This document shows positions 47,186 through 55,428 of a stretch of DNA of 64,000 bases, one piece after another. This DNA is from an uncultured Sulfitobacter sp. GTDB lineage: Bacteria > Pseudomonadota > Alphaproteobacteria > Rhodobacterales > Rhodobacteraceae. The stretch is taken from positions 147,284 through 211,283 of the forward strand of contig CANMZB010000005.1 of NCBI GenBank assembly GCA_947502265.1. Reading direction: 5' to 3'. Each line of letters starts with the position of its first letter. The first letter of the stretch is position 1. The notes beneath the pieces were generated by a model that did not search any database, was not told the origin of the DNA, and worked only from the letters and a program-made list of their open reading frames with translations. A program made the position numbers and the translations under genes.

Positions 47186-47231
47186 GGCATAGGAGGCAAC
47201 GTTAACCCCTATGCCGCAACCCCTATGCCGC
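47186..47231. repeat. 14-bp tandem duplication with an inverted partner between convergent genes
   Basis: AACCCCTATGCCGC occurs twice in tandem (47204-47217 and 47218-47231). GGCATAGG at 47186-47193 can pair with CCTATGCC in either copy (47208-47215 or 47222-47229), giving two alternative hairpins. Position between the stops of the polymerase and flippase genes suggests a bidirectional terminator altered by the duplication. Confidence 0.6.
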
Positions 47232-48686
47232 TCAGGTGCTGAAGATCGCGATGGCCGCCTTGATCCTTTTGCGTTGAAATACGGCAATCGCAAAAAACCC
47301 CACGCCAAGAATAAGACCCGCAACGCCGATTTCAGCGAGATTGCCAAACCCGTAGGCTTGGCGCAGCAGGGCGTGCGCCACGATCATTGTCGCAGATATC
47401 AAGACCGGAACAGCCAGCACCCTGACGCACGCGCCGATAGTCAGCGGTACGATCCGGGTCGCCAGCCACCACCCGCGCGGGACGATCAGAAACCCCCAGA
47501 TCGAAATCGAGACGGCAACCGCTTCGATGTTGAAAAAATAGGCGGCAATCACGACCAGAACCACCCTGAGCACCGAACCCTCCACCGTCAACCTGACATG
47601 GAGATCGGTCCGCCCGACCGCACGAAAAAGACAGGCCAGCAGCACCACAGCGATTGCCTCGATCGCAAGCCCGGCAATCGACAGCGCAAAGATTGGCGCA
47701 ACGGAGGCCCATTCGGCCGAGAGCATCACCGTAAAGACCGCATCGCCCGCGATGGCCATCATCGCCAGCCCCGGCAACAAGATTGCCGCCATAAGATACA
47801 TCGCGCCCAGATAGATCCCGACCAGTTTGCGCGGGTCTTTCTGGTGCTTGGCCATACGCACATAAACAACTGTGGACATCGGCCCGACCAGTCCCAATTG
47901 CGGCAACCGCGCAAAACGCGAACTCATTGCGAACAGCCCAAGAGGGGCATCGCCGATAAACTTGCCGATCGCAACGACGGCAGCGCCATTGCGCATTGAC
48001 GAAATGGCCGAAACGCAAAGGGCATCGCGCGCAAAAACCATATGCGCCGCAATCAATTTGCGTTGGAACGTCAGCTTGGGGCGAAACCGTGTGAGAGAAA
48101 CGATGCCCGCAAGACGCACAATCGCCAGCGAGACCTGCTGCGCCACAAGCGCCCAAACGCCCGCCCCCGCAAGCGCCAGAACAACGGCCAGAACAAGGCT
48201 TACCGTTGTGGTAATCATCTGGATCCGCGCGATGCCGGTATAATTCTCGCGCCGCTCGATTTCTGCGTTCGGGGCCGCAGAGACCGCCTGACACAGCGGT
48301 ACAACCGACATCGCGCAAAGAAGCCAGAAAAGCCGTGGCTGATCAAAAAACCGCGCCCAGAGAGGTGCAATCACCAGCACCGCAATACAAAGCCCCGCGC
48401 CCACGGCCACCAGCAGCCAGAAAACGCTCGCCCATTCGTCGTCGTCATAGACATCTGCCCTGATCAGGGAGCGGCCCAAACCTGCGTCGCTCAAGACGCT
48501 GCAAAAAACGACAACCGACATCGCCATGGCCATCAATGCAAAATCTTCGATGCTCAGATACCGCGCGACAACGGGCAGCACGAGGATCTGCGAGACTGCC
48601 AAAAAAAGCCGCGCCGAGACAAGTGATCCGACGTTTACAAAGAACCCTCTTGCGGGCGCATGTGGTGCGGTCTTTTTCTCAACCAT
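47232..48686 (-). CDS. Lipopolysaccharide/exopolysaccharide flippase (Wzx, MOP superfamily)
   Basis: A 484-residue protein with about 14 hydrophobic helices and the typical N-terminal pattern GFFVNVGSLVSARLFLAVSQ and LSDAGLGRSLIRAD. PNAEIERRENYTGIARIQ lies in the first third, as in the WzxC/ExoT-like branch. It would move the undecaprenyl-linked repeat unit across the inner membrane. It lies 77 bases downstream of dprE2 on the same strand and may be the last gene of the polyprenyl-phosphate-pentose operon. Confidence 0.9.
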   Translation of the reverse strand: MVEKKTAPHAPARGFFVNVGSLVSARLFLAVSQILVLPVVARYLSIEDFALMAMAMSVVVFCSVLSDAGLGRSLIRADVYDDDEWASVFWLLVAVGAGLCIAVLVIAPLWARFFDQPRLFWLLCAMSVVPLCQAVSAAPNAEIERRENYTGIARIQMITTTVSLVLAVVLALAGAGVWALVAQQVSLAIVRLAGIVSLTRFRPKLTFQRKLIAAHMVFARDALCVSAISSMRNGAAVVAIGKFIGDAPLGLFAMSSRFARLPQLGLVGPMSTVVYVRMAKHQKDPRKLVGIYLGAMYLMAAILLPGLAMMAIAGDAVFTVMLSAEWASVAPIFALSIAGLAIEAIAVVLLACLFRAVGRTDLHVRLTVEGSVLRVVLVVIAAYFFNIEAVAVSISIWGFLIVPRGWWLATRIVPLTIGACVRVLAVPVLISATMIVAHALLRQAYGFGNLAEIGVAGLILGVGFFAIAVFQRKRIKAAIAIFST

Positions 48687-48763
48687 GCCGGATCATTCCT
48701 GCACCTTGCCAGCAGTCAACCCGATTAGCCTGTTCAACGGGGGTCGGCGTGCCGTCTTGTTAC

Positions 48764-49507
48764 TCAAAACTTCAGGCGCATAAAAATCTTCTCGGGCAGA
48801 TGGGTGATGATGCCCATCACAACGCGCCAGCGCAGATCGCAATACACAAGTGACCCACGATCCATGGCTTTCACCACTTTTGCCGCAAAGACGTCCGCAT
48901 CGCAGGTCAACGGCCCCGGAAGATCCATACCTTCGGTCATGCTCGTGCGCACAAACCCCGGCTTCACCGTCATAATATGCAGTTGCGAGGCTGCGTATTT
49001 CTGACGCAAACCGGAAAGATATGCCGTGAACCCCGCCTTGGCAGAGCCATAGACATAGTTTTTTGCCCGCCCGCGATCACCGGCCACCGAACTGATTGCG
49101 ACAATTGACGCTTTGGTGCCCGTCAGTGACATCCGCGCCGCGGCGATTTCAAGAAACAGGCAGGGCGCAAGGTAATTGGTATCAACGATCCGCCGTGTGG
49201 CAGTTGCATCGCCTGCGTCCGCCTCTTGATCGCCCAAAAGACCAATAGCACAGACAATAATGGCCGGGGACGACGGTAGATCCTCAAGGAAACGGGCATG
49301 CGAACCGATATCCAGAACATCGAACTCATGTCCCGTCACAGCAACACCATGGCGCACGGCAATGTCGGACACATCCGCAGAAAGGTTTTCCGCATTGCGC
49401 GCGGCAAGCATGACCGGATGGCCCCGCCCCGCCAAAATTTTTGTGATTTCACGCGCGATGTCAGAGCGTGCGCCCAAAACAAGGACCGGACTATCGGAAG
49501 GGTTCAC
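48764..49507 (-). CDS. dprE2: DprE2-like decaprenylphosphoryl-2-keto-pentose reductase (SDR)
   Basis: A 247-residue short-chain dehydrogenase. The cofactor motif VLGARSDIAREI (9-20) has the GAxSxIA form of DprE2 rather than the classical TGxxxGxG. S140, Y153 and K157 (YGSAK) form the catalytic triad. In actinobacteria DprE2 reduces the 2-keto intermediate made by DprE1 to give polyprenyl-phosphoryl-D-arabinose. The start overlaps the dprE1 stop (ATGA), and the partner enzymes are all adjacent, which gives strong support to this assignment over a generic SDR. Confidence 0.88.
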   Translation of the reverse strand: MNPSDSPVLVLGARSDIAREITKILAGRGHPVMLAARNAENLSADVSDIAVRHGVAVTGHEFDVLDIGSHARFLEDLPSSPAIIVCAIGLLGDQEADAGDATATRRIVDTNYLAPCLFLEIAAARMSLTGTKASIVAISSVAGDRGRAKNYVYGSAKAGFTAYLSGLRQKYAASQLHIMTVKPGFVRTSMTEGMDLPGPLTCDADVFAAKVVKAMDRGSLVYCDLRWRVVMGIITHLPEKIFMRLKF

Positions 49508-50850
49508 AGGCTTAACCTTTTTGACATGAGGGATTGGAATGTACCCGCGGCCCCGCTGGTGTCGCGTAACGCACGAAAAGTGGCCAACCCATCCGGATAC
49601 CCGGCTTCGAAAGTAGCCTGTGTCATGCGGCTGTCTTTGGCAAGATAGAGCCGACCACCGTACCGGCAGACAATCTCGTCAAGGGCCGTCATCAACGTCA
49701 GCGCCCCAGGCGATAGCGCAAAGTCGAGCGCCAGCGTGTAGCCTTCGATGGGAAATGACAGTGGCCGCTCATGCGCGCCGGGGCCGAATCGTTTCAGCAC
49801 CGCAAGGAACGACCCCAGACCCGCAGCCGAGATTTCATCCAAAAGGGCGATCAACCCGTCGCGGGATGCGGCAAGCGGAAAAGCGCATTGATATTGTGCA
49901 AACCCTTGCCGTCCATACAGCCGGTTCCAGTCGTGAATTGCATCGAGCGGATAGAAGTAGGTATCGTAATCCACAATCCGTTGCTCCGGCCCTGTTGAAC
50001 CGGCACGATAATATAGATGATTGAATGCGCGGATGGTGTAGCGGTTTAACGCCCATGATGGTGCATCAAACGGCATCCGTTTTGCTTTGCGCTTTTGAAA
50101 ATAGAATGGGTTTCCGGCATTTGTCCCAGAAAGATCTGCCGCTCCGGCATGCTCCCCAAGCAAAACCAGCGACCGCCCGCGCGCGGCCCCCGTTGCAAGG
50201 CAGTCGATCCAGGCTACCGAATACGTTGCCTGCTGATGCGTTTCAAAGATTTCGATGGCAGCATCAAGATCGGGCGCAGGCAGTGTGCGCTGCACGATAA
50301 AGGCCGACGGGACGGCAAGTAAAGCCAATGAAACAGTCAAAATATTGCCTGTCAGGCCGCAGCCCCCGAGCGTTGCATTGAAAAGCGATGTGTTTTCAGT
50401 GCGCGAACAGCGGCGCACCACATGGTCGGCGCATTGCAGATCAAACCAGCTGACGCAATCCCCGAAACTGCCGTGTATGTGGTGGTTCTTGCCGTGGGCA
50501 TCGACCGCGACAAGACCGGCAAGCGTCACAAATTTGGTACCCGGCGTCACGGGCGGGAACCAACCGCGTGGCACGAAAACCTCTAGTATCTCCGCCATGC
50601 TCAACCCGCCCTGCGCGGTCAGCTGTCCGGTTTTTTCGTCGAAGGACAAGATGCGGTTCCGTCCGGTCCCGACCAGCGTGAGAGAGGGGTTCATGGACAC
50701 GTCGCCATAGGATCGACCAAGCCCGCGGGCAATCATACCATCGCGCGAAGGGACAGCAGGGTCATCCATATCTCGGAGCGTCATTGGTGCGGTCCGGCAC
50801 ATCCGGCGCGGCCAGCGCCCCCACCCGCTCAGGATTTGTTCGCGGCTCAC
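49504..50850 (-). CDS. dprE1: DprE1-like polyprenylphosphoryl-ribose oxidase (FAD)
   Basis: Oxidises the 2'-hydroxyl of polyprenyl-phosphoryl-ribose, first half of the epimerisation to arabinose. The 448-residue protein follows Mycobacterium DprE1 closely: RGLGRSYGD (42-50), PVTPGTKFVTLAG, HGKNHH with H119 (equivalent to H132), GGCGLTGNIL, YSVAWIDCLA and LYLAKDSR with K405 (equivalent to K418). The position of the famous Cys387 is Ala374 (EGYTLALDF in place of PGWNICVDF). The constant offset of 13 residues supports the alignment. Coupled by ATGA to GtrA upstream and DprE2 downstream. Confidence 0.9.
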   Translation of the reverse strand: MSREQILSGWGRWPRRMCRTAPMTLRDMDDPAVPSRDGMIARGLGRSYGDVSMNPSLTLVGTGRNRILSFDEKTGQLTAQGGLSMAEILEVFVPRGWFPPVTPGTKFVTLAGLVAVDAHGKNHHIHGSFGDCVSWFDLQCADHVVRRCSRTENTSLFNATLGGCGLTGNILTVSLALLAVPSAFIVQRTLPAPDLDAAIEIFETHQQATYSVAWIDCLATGAARGRSLVLLGEHAGAADLSGTNAGNPFYFQKRKAKRMPFDAPSWALNRYTIRAFNHLYYRAGSTGPEQRIVDYDTYFYPLDAIHDWNRLYGRQGFAQYQCAFPLAASRDGLIALLDEISAAGLGSFLAVLKRFGPGAHERPLSFPIEGYTLALDFALSPGALTLMTALDEIVCRYGGRLYLAKDSRMTQATFEAGYPDGLATFRALRDTSGAAGTFQSLMSKRLSL

Positions 50851-51272
50851 GCCACGCCCCGCAGTCCGTCACTTCCGACAAAAACGAACCGCTTGTCGAG
50901 ATGGTACTTGGTCACATATCCAATGCCCAACCCGATGACTGCCCCGATCTCGCGCATCAGATCGGTGTGCCAGATCAACCAGAACCCGTACTCCATGCCC
51001 CAGAATATCACTGTCGTGGCGACCCCCATCAGCGTGTAAAGCCCGAATTTTCGGGTATTTTCACTGGCTGACGTTGACAGGTCGCGAAATATCCAACGCT
51101 TGTCGAGGAAGAATTTCACCACCAACCCCACCAACGTACCGATAAAAATGGCCAACGGAAGCCCGAAAGCGCCCGGATAAAGACCCAGTGACAGACGTTG
51201 CGTCGCAAGATTTGCCACGGTGGCAATGATCGCAAAGACGCTATAGCGCAGGACAAGCACCGTCAGGGTCAT
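50847..51272 (-). CDS. GtrA-like four-helix membrane protein
   Basis: A 141-residue protein with four membrane helices (about 8-30, 36-54, 77-97, 104-124) and the paired GtrA motifs FFLDKRWIF and YHLDKRFVF at the ends of helices 2 and 4. GtrA proteins are thought to flip or accompany polyprenyl-phosphate sugars; in mycobacteria a GtrA-like protein (Rv3789) is encoded beside DprE1/DprE2. Here it lies between the UbiA-type synthase and DprE1, joined to both by ATGA overlaps, so handling of polyprenyl-phosphate-pentose is likely. Confidence 0.88.
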   Translation of the reverse strand: MTLTVLVLRYSVFAIIATVANLATQRLSLGLYPGAFGLPLAIFIGTLVGLVVKFFLDKRWIFRDLSTSASENTRKFGLYTLMGVATTVIFWGMEYGFWLIWHTDLMREIGAVIGLGIGYVTKYHLDKRFVFVGSDGLRGVA

Positions 51273-52750
51273 AAAAGTGCGCTTACCAAAAATACGACAC
51301 CGCAGCAGGCAAAGACAAACAGGCTGATCCGGTCACGCAGGGCAAAGACAATCGGATCATCGTCCATTTCCCCGCGAAAGGAGATAATGGTCGCCCGACT
51401 GATCCAGTAGAGCAACATAAGACAGACCAGCCACAAAAGCTTTGGCTCCCCATAGAGGCTCGCCACGGTTGCGTTCGATATGTAAAGCGCGAGGATCACA
51501 ACAGAGCAATAGCCCGCCGAGAGTACAACCCCCAGTACCACGGGTAAATCCGTGACGTTGTAGCCGCGCCCGTCCACACTTTCCAGATTATGCGCCTTCA
51601 GATCAGCCAGTTCCGACATCCTTTTGATGGCCGCAAGCGACAGAAAAAGGAACATCGAAAAGGCAAGAAGCCACTCGGAAAGCGGAACACCGCTGGCATA
51701 TCCACCGGCCACAATGCGGATGGTGTACAGTGTACCAAGCGCCCAGATATCGATCATCAGTTTACGCTTCAGGATAAGAGAATAGGCGAACGTCAACGCC
51801 ACATAAACCATCAGAACAAGCAGAAATGCGGGCGCAAGCGCGGCAGCGATTGCCATTGCGGTACAAAACAAAATGGCGGCTTGAACGATGCCCTGCCCGA
51901 CAGGGATCGCTCCGGAAGCAAACGGGCGCGTGCATTTTCGCGGGTGGCGGCGATCAACTTCGAGATCCAGCATGTCATTGATCAGATAGATACTTGAAGC
52001 CGCAAGGCTGAATGCGACAAACGCGATTGCAGCAGGAAGCAGGGCAGACGGCTGATGAGCGGCCAAAGCCGGCACCAGCACCAGAACGTTCTTGATCCAC
52101 TGGTGCGGTCGCATCGCCTTGAGATATGCAGACGCCTTTGACGGTTGGGCCGCCTCATCGGGCTGCAGTTGCGTGATCATCGGGTTGGCTTTTCTGGCAG
52201 CCTGATACACTGCACGGTTTGAGCCGACGATATAGGCCTCCCGTGCGCTGGCCCAAACAGGAAGATCGGCGCGCGAGTCACCGATGTAATCGAAACCTTT
52301 TTCACCAAAACGATCCACCAGCCAGCGCGCCTTTTCCTGTCCGGCAAGGTTGCGGGTTTCGGTTGATCCTGCGGCCTCGTCGAAAAGGCCGGTCTGTTGT
52401 GCGGCATGGCTGACCTGGCGGTGGTTCGCCGCAGAAACAAGCAAAACCTGCCGTCCCGCATCGCGCGCCACCTCGATCTGTTCAAGCACCTCGTGACGCA
52501 GGGGCAAGGTCGTGACATCGACAAGGGCTTCCTGCGCAAGTCTGTCCTTGAACGCAGCCTTCCCTTTGGCCAGCCAAACAAAGACCTGCGGGATTCGCGC
52601 CGGTTGCTTCGAAATGAGCGAAAGCAACCCTTCGTGCAGCGTGTCGGATTTGGTCAGAGTCCCGTCCAGATCCACGACCAGCGGAACCGAATTGGCCAAA
52701 GACTGCCCAGCAGATGTCACTGAAGTGCTGGATGTATCAACATTCGACAC
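51269..52750 (-). CDS. HAD phosphatase fused to UbiA-type polyprenyl-phosphate phosphoribosyltransferase
   Basis: A 493-residue fusion. The N-terminal HAD domain has the nucleophile motif DLDGTL (D27, D29) and the metal motif GDSRAD (158-162). From about residue 210 follows an eight- to nine-helix UbiA domain with the first prenyl-diphosphate motif NDMLDLEVD (N258, D262, D266) and HPRKCTRPF, as in the DPPR synthases (Rv3806c type) that join PRPP and decaprenyl phosphate. The product of that reaction carries a 5-phosphate which must be removed before DprE1 acts; the fused HAD domain could do this. First gene of the operon, ahead of gtrA, dprE1 and dprE2. Confidence 0.88.
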   Translation of the reverse strand: MSNVDTSSTSVTSAGQSLANSVPLVVDLDGTLTKSDTLHEGLLSLISKQPARIPQVFVWLAKGKAAFKDRLAQEALVDVTTLPLRHEVLEQIEVARDAGRQVLLVSAANHRQVSHAAQQTGLFDEAAGSTETRNLAGQEKARWLVDRFGEKGFDYIGDSRADLPVWASAREAYIVGSNRAVYQAARKANPMITQLQPDEAAQPSKASAYLKAMRPHQWIKNVLVLVPALAAHQPSALLPAAIAFVAFSLAASSIYLINDMLDLEVDRRHPRKCTRPFASGAIPVGQGIVQAAILFCTAMAIAAALAPAFLLVLMVYVALTFAYSLILKRKLMIDIWALGTLYTIRIVAGGYASGVPLSEWLLAFSMFLFLSLAAIKRMSELADLKAHNLESVDGRGYNVTDLPVVLGVVLSAGYCSVVILALYISNATVASLYGEPKLLWLVCLMLLYWISRATIISFRGEMDDDPIVFALRDRISLFVFACCGVVFLVSALL

Positions 52751-52915
52751 TGTTTTTTTCCAAATACATAAATGTTCTTGATTGCAAAGTATTCATTCGC
52801 AGCGCACAAAATTAAAAATAAAGCAGTCAAAAGTATATGGTAGGAGTACCACACCGCTCGTCATTTTCGAACAGTTTAAATCAGTCTAGTTAAATTTTTG
52901 TACGGAGAAGTCATT
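52751..52915. promoter_or_regulatory. AT-rich divergent promoter region, DPA operon / AftB-like gene
   Basis: About 165 bases between two divergent starts, strikingly AT-rich (AAAATTAAAAATAAAG near 52808, TTAAATTTTTG near 52890). It must hold promoters for the pentose-lipid operon on one side and the AftB-like/sulfotransferase pair on the other. Confidence 0.5.
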
Positions 52916-54547
52916 TTGGAGCCCCAATCGTCACCACCAGCGAAAGAAACTTTCGGAAAAGCTCAATCAGCAGCTGTGCAGAAGCAGACAAAGATCATGG
53001 GCTGGGGCGTAATTACCTTCGGTATAGTCCTATTCGCCTACAACTTTTACGCCAACCGGTTCTTCTTTCACGACGATGCTTTCATTTCGCTGCGTTATGC
53101 GATGAATTATGTCGCGCTGGGCGATTTGTCGTGGAATCCGGGTGATAAAGTCGAAGGATACACGAATTTCCTGCATCTGATCTCAGTGGCTGAATTGATC
53201 CGTGGCGGCGTGGATCCGGTACTGGCGACCCGACTTGTGAACGGCCTTGGTGCTTTGCTTTTGCTCGGTGCGGTGGTGTACGGCGCGCACCGGATTGCGC
53301 CGGGTGCGGCACAGTTTCCGGTGCGTATGCTGGGTGTCGCCGGAATAGCCACCTCGGCCAGCGTGCCTGTGTGGATACTTGGCGGGCTGGAAACGATTCT
53401 GGTCGCGGGGCTTCTGGCATGGGCCGTCGCAGTATTATTGCCCTGCTTTTCACAACGCGATCCACACAAAATACACCGCTGTGTCATTGCCGGCGTGCTT
53501 TTTGGACTTGCCTATCTGACGCGTCCCGATGCCGTCATCATGAACGCAATGGCGGGCATTGGTGTGCTGTTCTTCGGGCGCGCACGGATCGGGCGACGGG
53601 TGCTGCAATGCGTCATTATCGGGGCCATTCCGGTGATTATTCTAACGCTGCATATGGTTTGGCGGAGCTATTACTATGGCGATGTGATGCCGAACACATA
53701 TTACGCCAAAATGGGCGTCGATCTGGCGACCCGGCTGGGCGGGGTCGTCAAATATATGCTGAAGGCAGGGATATACTACCTGCCAGCGGTATCGCTTGGG
53801 CTCGCTAGTTTGATTTTCATCCTGCTGTTGGGGCGTCGACAAAGCGGTCTTGCCCGTCAAGCGTCCTTTCTGACGCTTTGCATCGTTGGTCACGGTGCCT
53901 ATGTTATCTGGTCCGGGGGGGATCATATGCCAGCCGCGCGTGTTTTGGTTGGTCTGCTTGGGCCCGGTTGCTTGCTTCTGGTTGCAGGGTTCAGCCAGAT
54001 TCAGGGCCGCCTCCGGCCAGTTGCCATTTGCGTCGCGCTGGGGGCGTTTCTTGTCGGCCCTCTGCTCAGTTCGCCCTTCAAAATGAATCCGGCGGCTTAT
54101 ATCGGGTTGATTGTGGGGCGTCACATCGACGCAAACTGGCCCGACGATGCCGTGATCGCGCTTAACACCGCCGGTTCCACCCCTTTCTCGGCTCCGGATC
54201 GCCGGTATATCGACATGTTGGGCCTGAACCATCGTGGCATTGCAAAACGCGATAACGTCCCGATCCGGACAACACGGCAAACACTGTCGGGACACTCCAA
54301 GGGGGACGGGAAAATCGTGCTCGCCTCGCAGCCCGATTACATCATTTTAGGACCAGCCGAGGGGCGCGATGCAACAGATCCGTGGTTCCTGTCGGACCTG
54401 GAAATCACCGAAGACCCGATATTCGCGCGGTGCTATGAAAAACATGTGGAGATGCTGGAGTATACGGTGCCTGAAGCGGCCATCATCCGGTTCATCGACA
54501 ACCCGCTGACCTTTACCTACTATAAACGTATCTGCGAGGGGTCATGA
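52916..54547 (+). CDS. AftB-like GT-C membrane glycosyltransferase
   Basis: A 543-residue polytopic protein with about 10 helices and a soluble C-terminal part. The first periplasmic loop starts HDDAFISLRYAMNYV (catalytic D53/D54) and goes on to WNPGDKVEGYTNFLH; further on, YYYGDVMPNTYYAK is found. Both are diagnostic of the AftB-type arabinofuranosyltransferases that use decaprenyl-phosphoryl-arabinose. TTG at 52916 is chosen since ACGGAGAAG at 52902-52910 is well spaced; a TTG six codons earlier lacks a site. The sulfotransferase gene starts in its stop codon (ATGA). Confidence 0.85.
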   Translation: MEPQSSPPAKETFGKAQSAAVQKQTKIMGWGVITFGIVLFAYNFYANRFFFHDDAFISLRYAMNYVALGDLSWNPGDKVEGYTNFLHLISVAELIRGGVDPVLATRLVNGLGALLLLGAVVYGAHRIAPGAAQFPVRMLGVAGIATSASVPVWILGGLETILVAGLLAWAVAVLLPCFSQRDPHKIHRCVIAGVLFGLAYLTRPDAVIMNAMAGIGVLFFGRARIGRRVLQCVIIGAIPVIILTLHMVWRSYYYGDVMPNTYYAKMGVDLATRLGGVVKYMLKAGIYYLPAVSLGLASLIFILLLGRRQSGLARQASFLTLCIVGHGAYVIWSGGDHMPAARVLVGLLGPGCLLLVAGFSQIQGRLRPVAICVALGAFLVGPLLSSPFKMNPAAYIGLIVGRHIDANWPDDAVIALNTAGSTPFSAPDRRYIDMLGLNHRGIAKRDNVPIRTTRQTLSGHSKGDGKIVLASQPDYIILGPAEGRDATDPWFLSDLEITEDPIFARCYEKHVEMLEYTVPEAAIIRFIDNPLTFTYYKRICEGS

Positions 54548-55419
54548 GCAACAGCAAGGTTTTCACCGCCAGACCGACATTTGTCGGAATCGGAGTCCAG
54601 AAATGCGCGACATCATGGCTTCACGAGGTGCTGAGCGCACATGATGACGTGTTCACATCCGACCCCAAGGAAATCGACTTTTTCAGCGCGTTCTACGATA
54701 GAGGCTATGAATGGTATGAAAACCATTTCGCACCCGGCCACGATGTTGCGGTGCGCGGCGAGACATCGCCATCCTATTTCTACCATCCGGCTGCGCCAAC
54801 CCGCATGAAAACCTACAACCCGGACCTGAAGATCATTGTCATTTTCCGCGATCCGGTAGAGCGGGCATTTTCCAACCACCTGCATGAATTGCGCAAGTGG
54901 CATTTTACATCCAGCGAATATTTCGAGGATGGCCTGCGTAACAACCCCTGCTATCTGGAGCAAAGTCGCTACGCAAAACACCTTGCGACTTGGTATGCGG
55001 CCTTCCCCCGTTCGCAGATACTTCCGCTTGTTTTAGAAGAAATTGTGCTGGATTCAGAAGCCGCCATCCGTCAGGTTTACGAATTTCTAGGTGTCAATCT
55101 CGAAGGCAAGATCGACCTGACACGCACCCGCTCAAACGAGAGTGTTGCGTTCCGCAATGACCGCCTGCAACTGACTCTGCAAAAAGGTGGCAAGATGCTG
55201 CGTCGGGCGGGGTTTGGTGCAGGCCTTGAGGCGGTAAAGGGGTTTGGGCCAATTCGAGGATTAATGAACCTCAACAAACGTGATCTGCGGATCGAGGCCC
55301 CTCCCCTGTCGGACGAGACCCGCACACGTCTTTCACACGAGCTTGCTCAGGAGATGCGCGATCTTGCTGGGATGCTCGGACGCGAGCACCTACCTTGGAA
55401 AAGCTTTCCGGCGGATTGA
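54544..55419 (+). CDS. Sulfotransferase (third of three)
   Basis: A 291-residue PAPS-dependent sulfotransferase with the 5'-PSB loop GVQKCATSWLHE (about 17-28) and the 3'-PB motif VIFRDPVERAFSNHLHE (about 98-114); PKEIDFFS is the matching acceptor-side segment. Translationally coupled to the AftB-like gene, which suggests that sulfate is added to the pentofuranose residue or to its neighbour. It has only moderate similarity to the other two, so each may have its own position on the polymer. Confidence 0.9.
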   Translation: MSNSKVFTARPTFVGIGVQKCATSWLHEVLSAHDDVFTSDPKEIDFFSAFYDRGYEWYENHFAPGHDVAVRGETSPSYFYHPAAPTRMKTYNPDLKIIVIFRDPVERAFSNHLHELRKWHFTSSEYFEDGLRNNPCYLEQSRYAKHLATWYAAFPRSQILPLVLEEIVLDSEAAIRQVYEFLGVNLEGKIDLTRTRSNESVAFRNDRLQLTLQKGGKMLRRAGFGAGLEAVKGFGPIRGLMNLNKRDLRIEAPPLSDETRTRLSHELAQEMRDLAGMLGREHLPWKSFPAD

Positions 55420-55428
55420 GCGTCAGTC

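Noticed and set aside
47332..48318. 328-codon alternative minus-strand frame within the flippase gene
   Set aside because: Cys/Arg/Gly-rich shadow frame; the overlapping frame has 14 membrane helices and family motifs.
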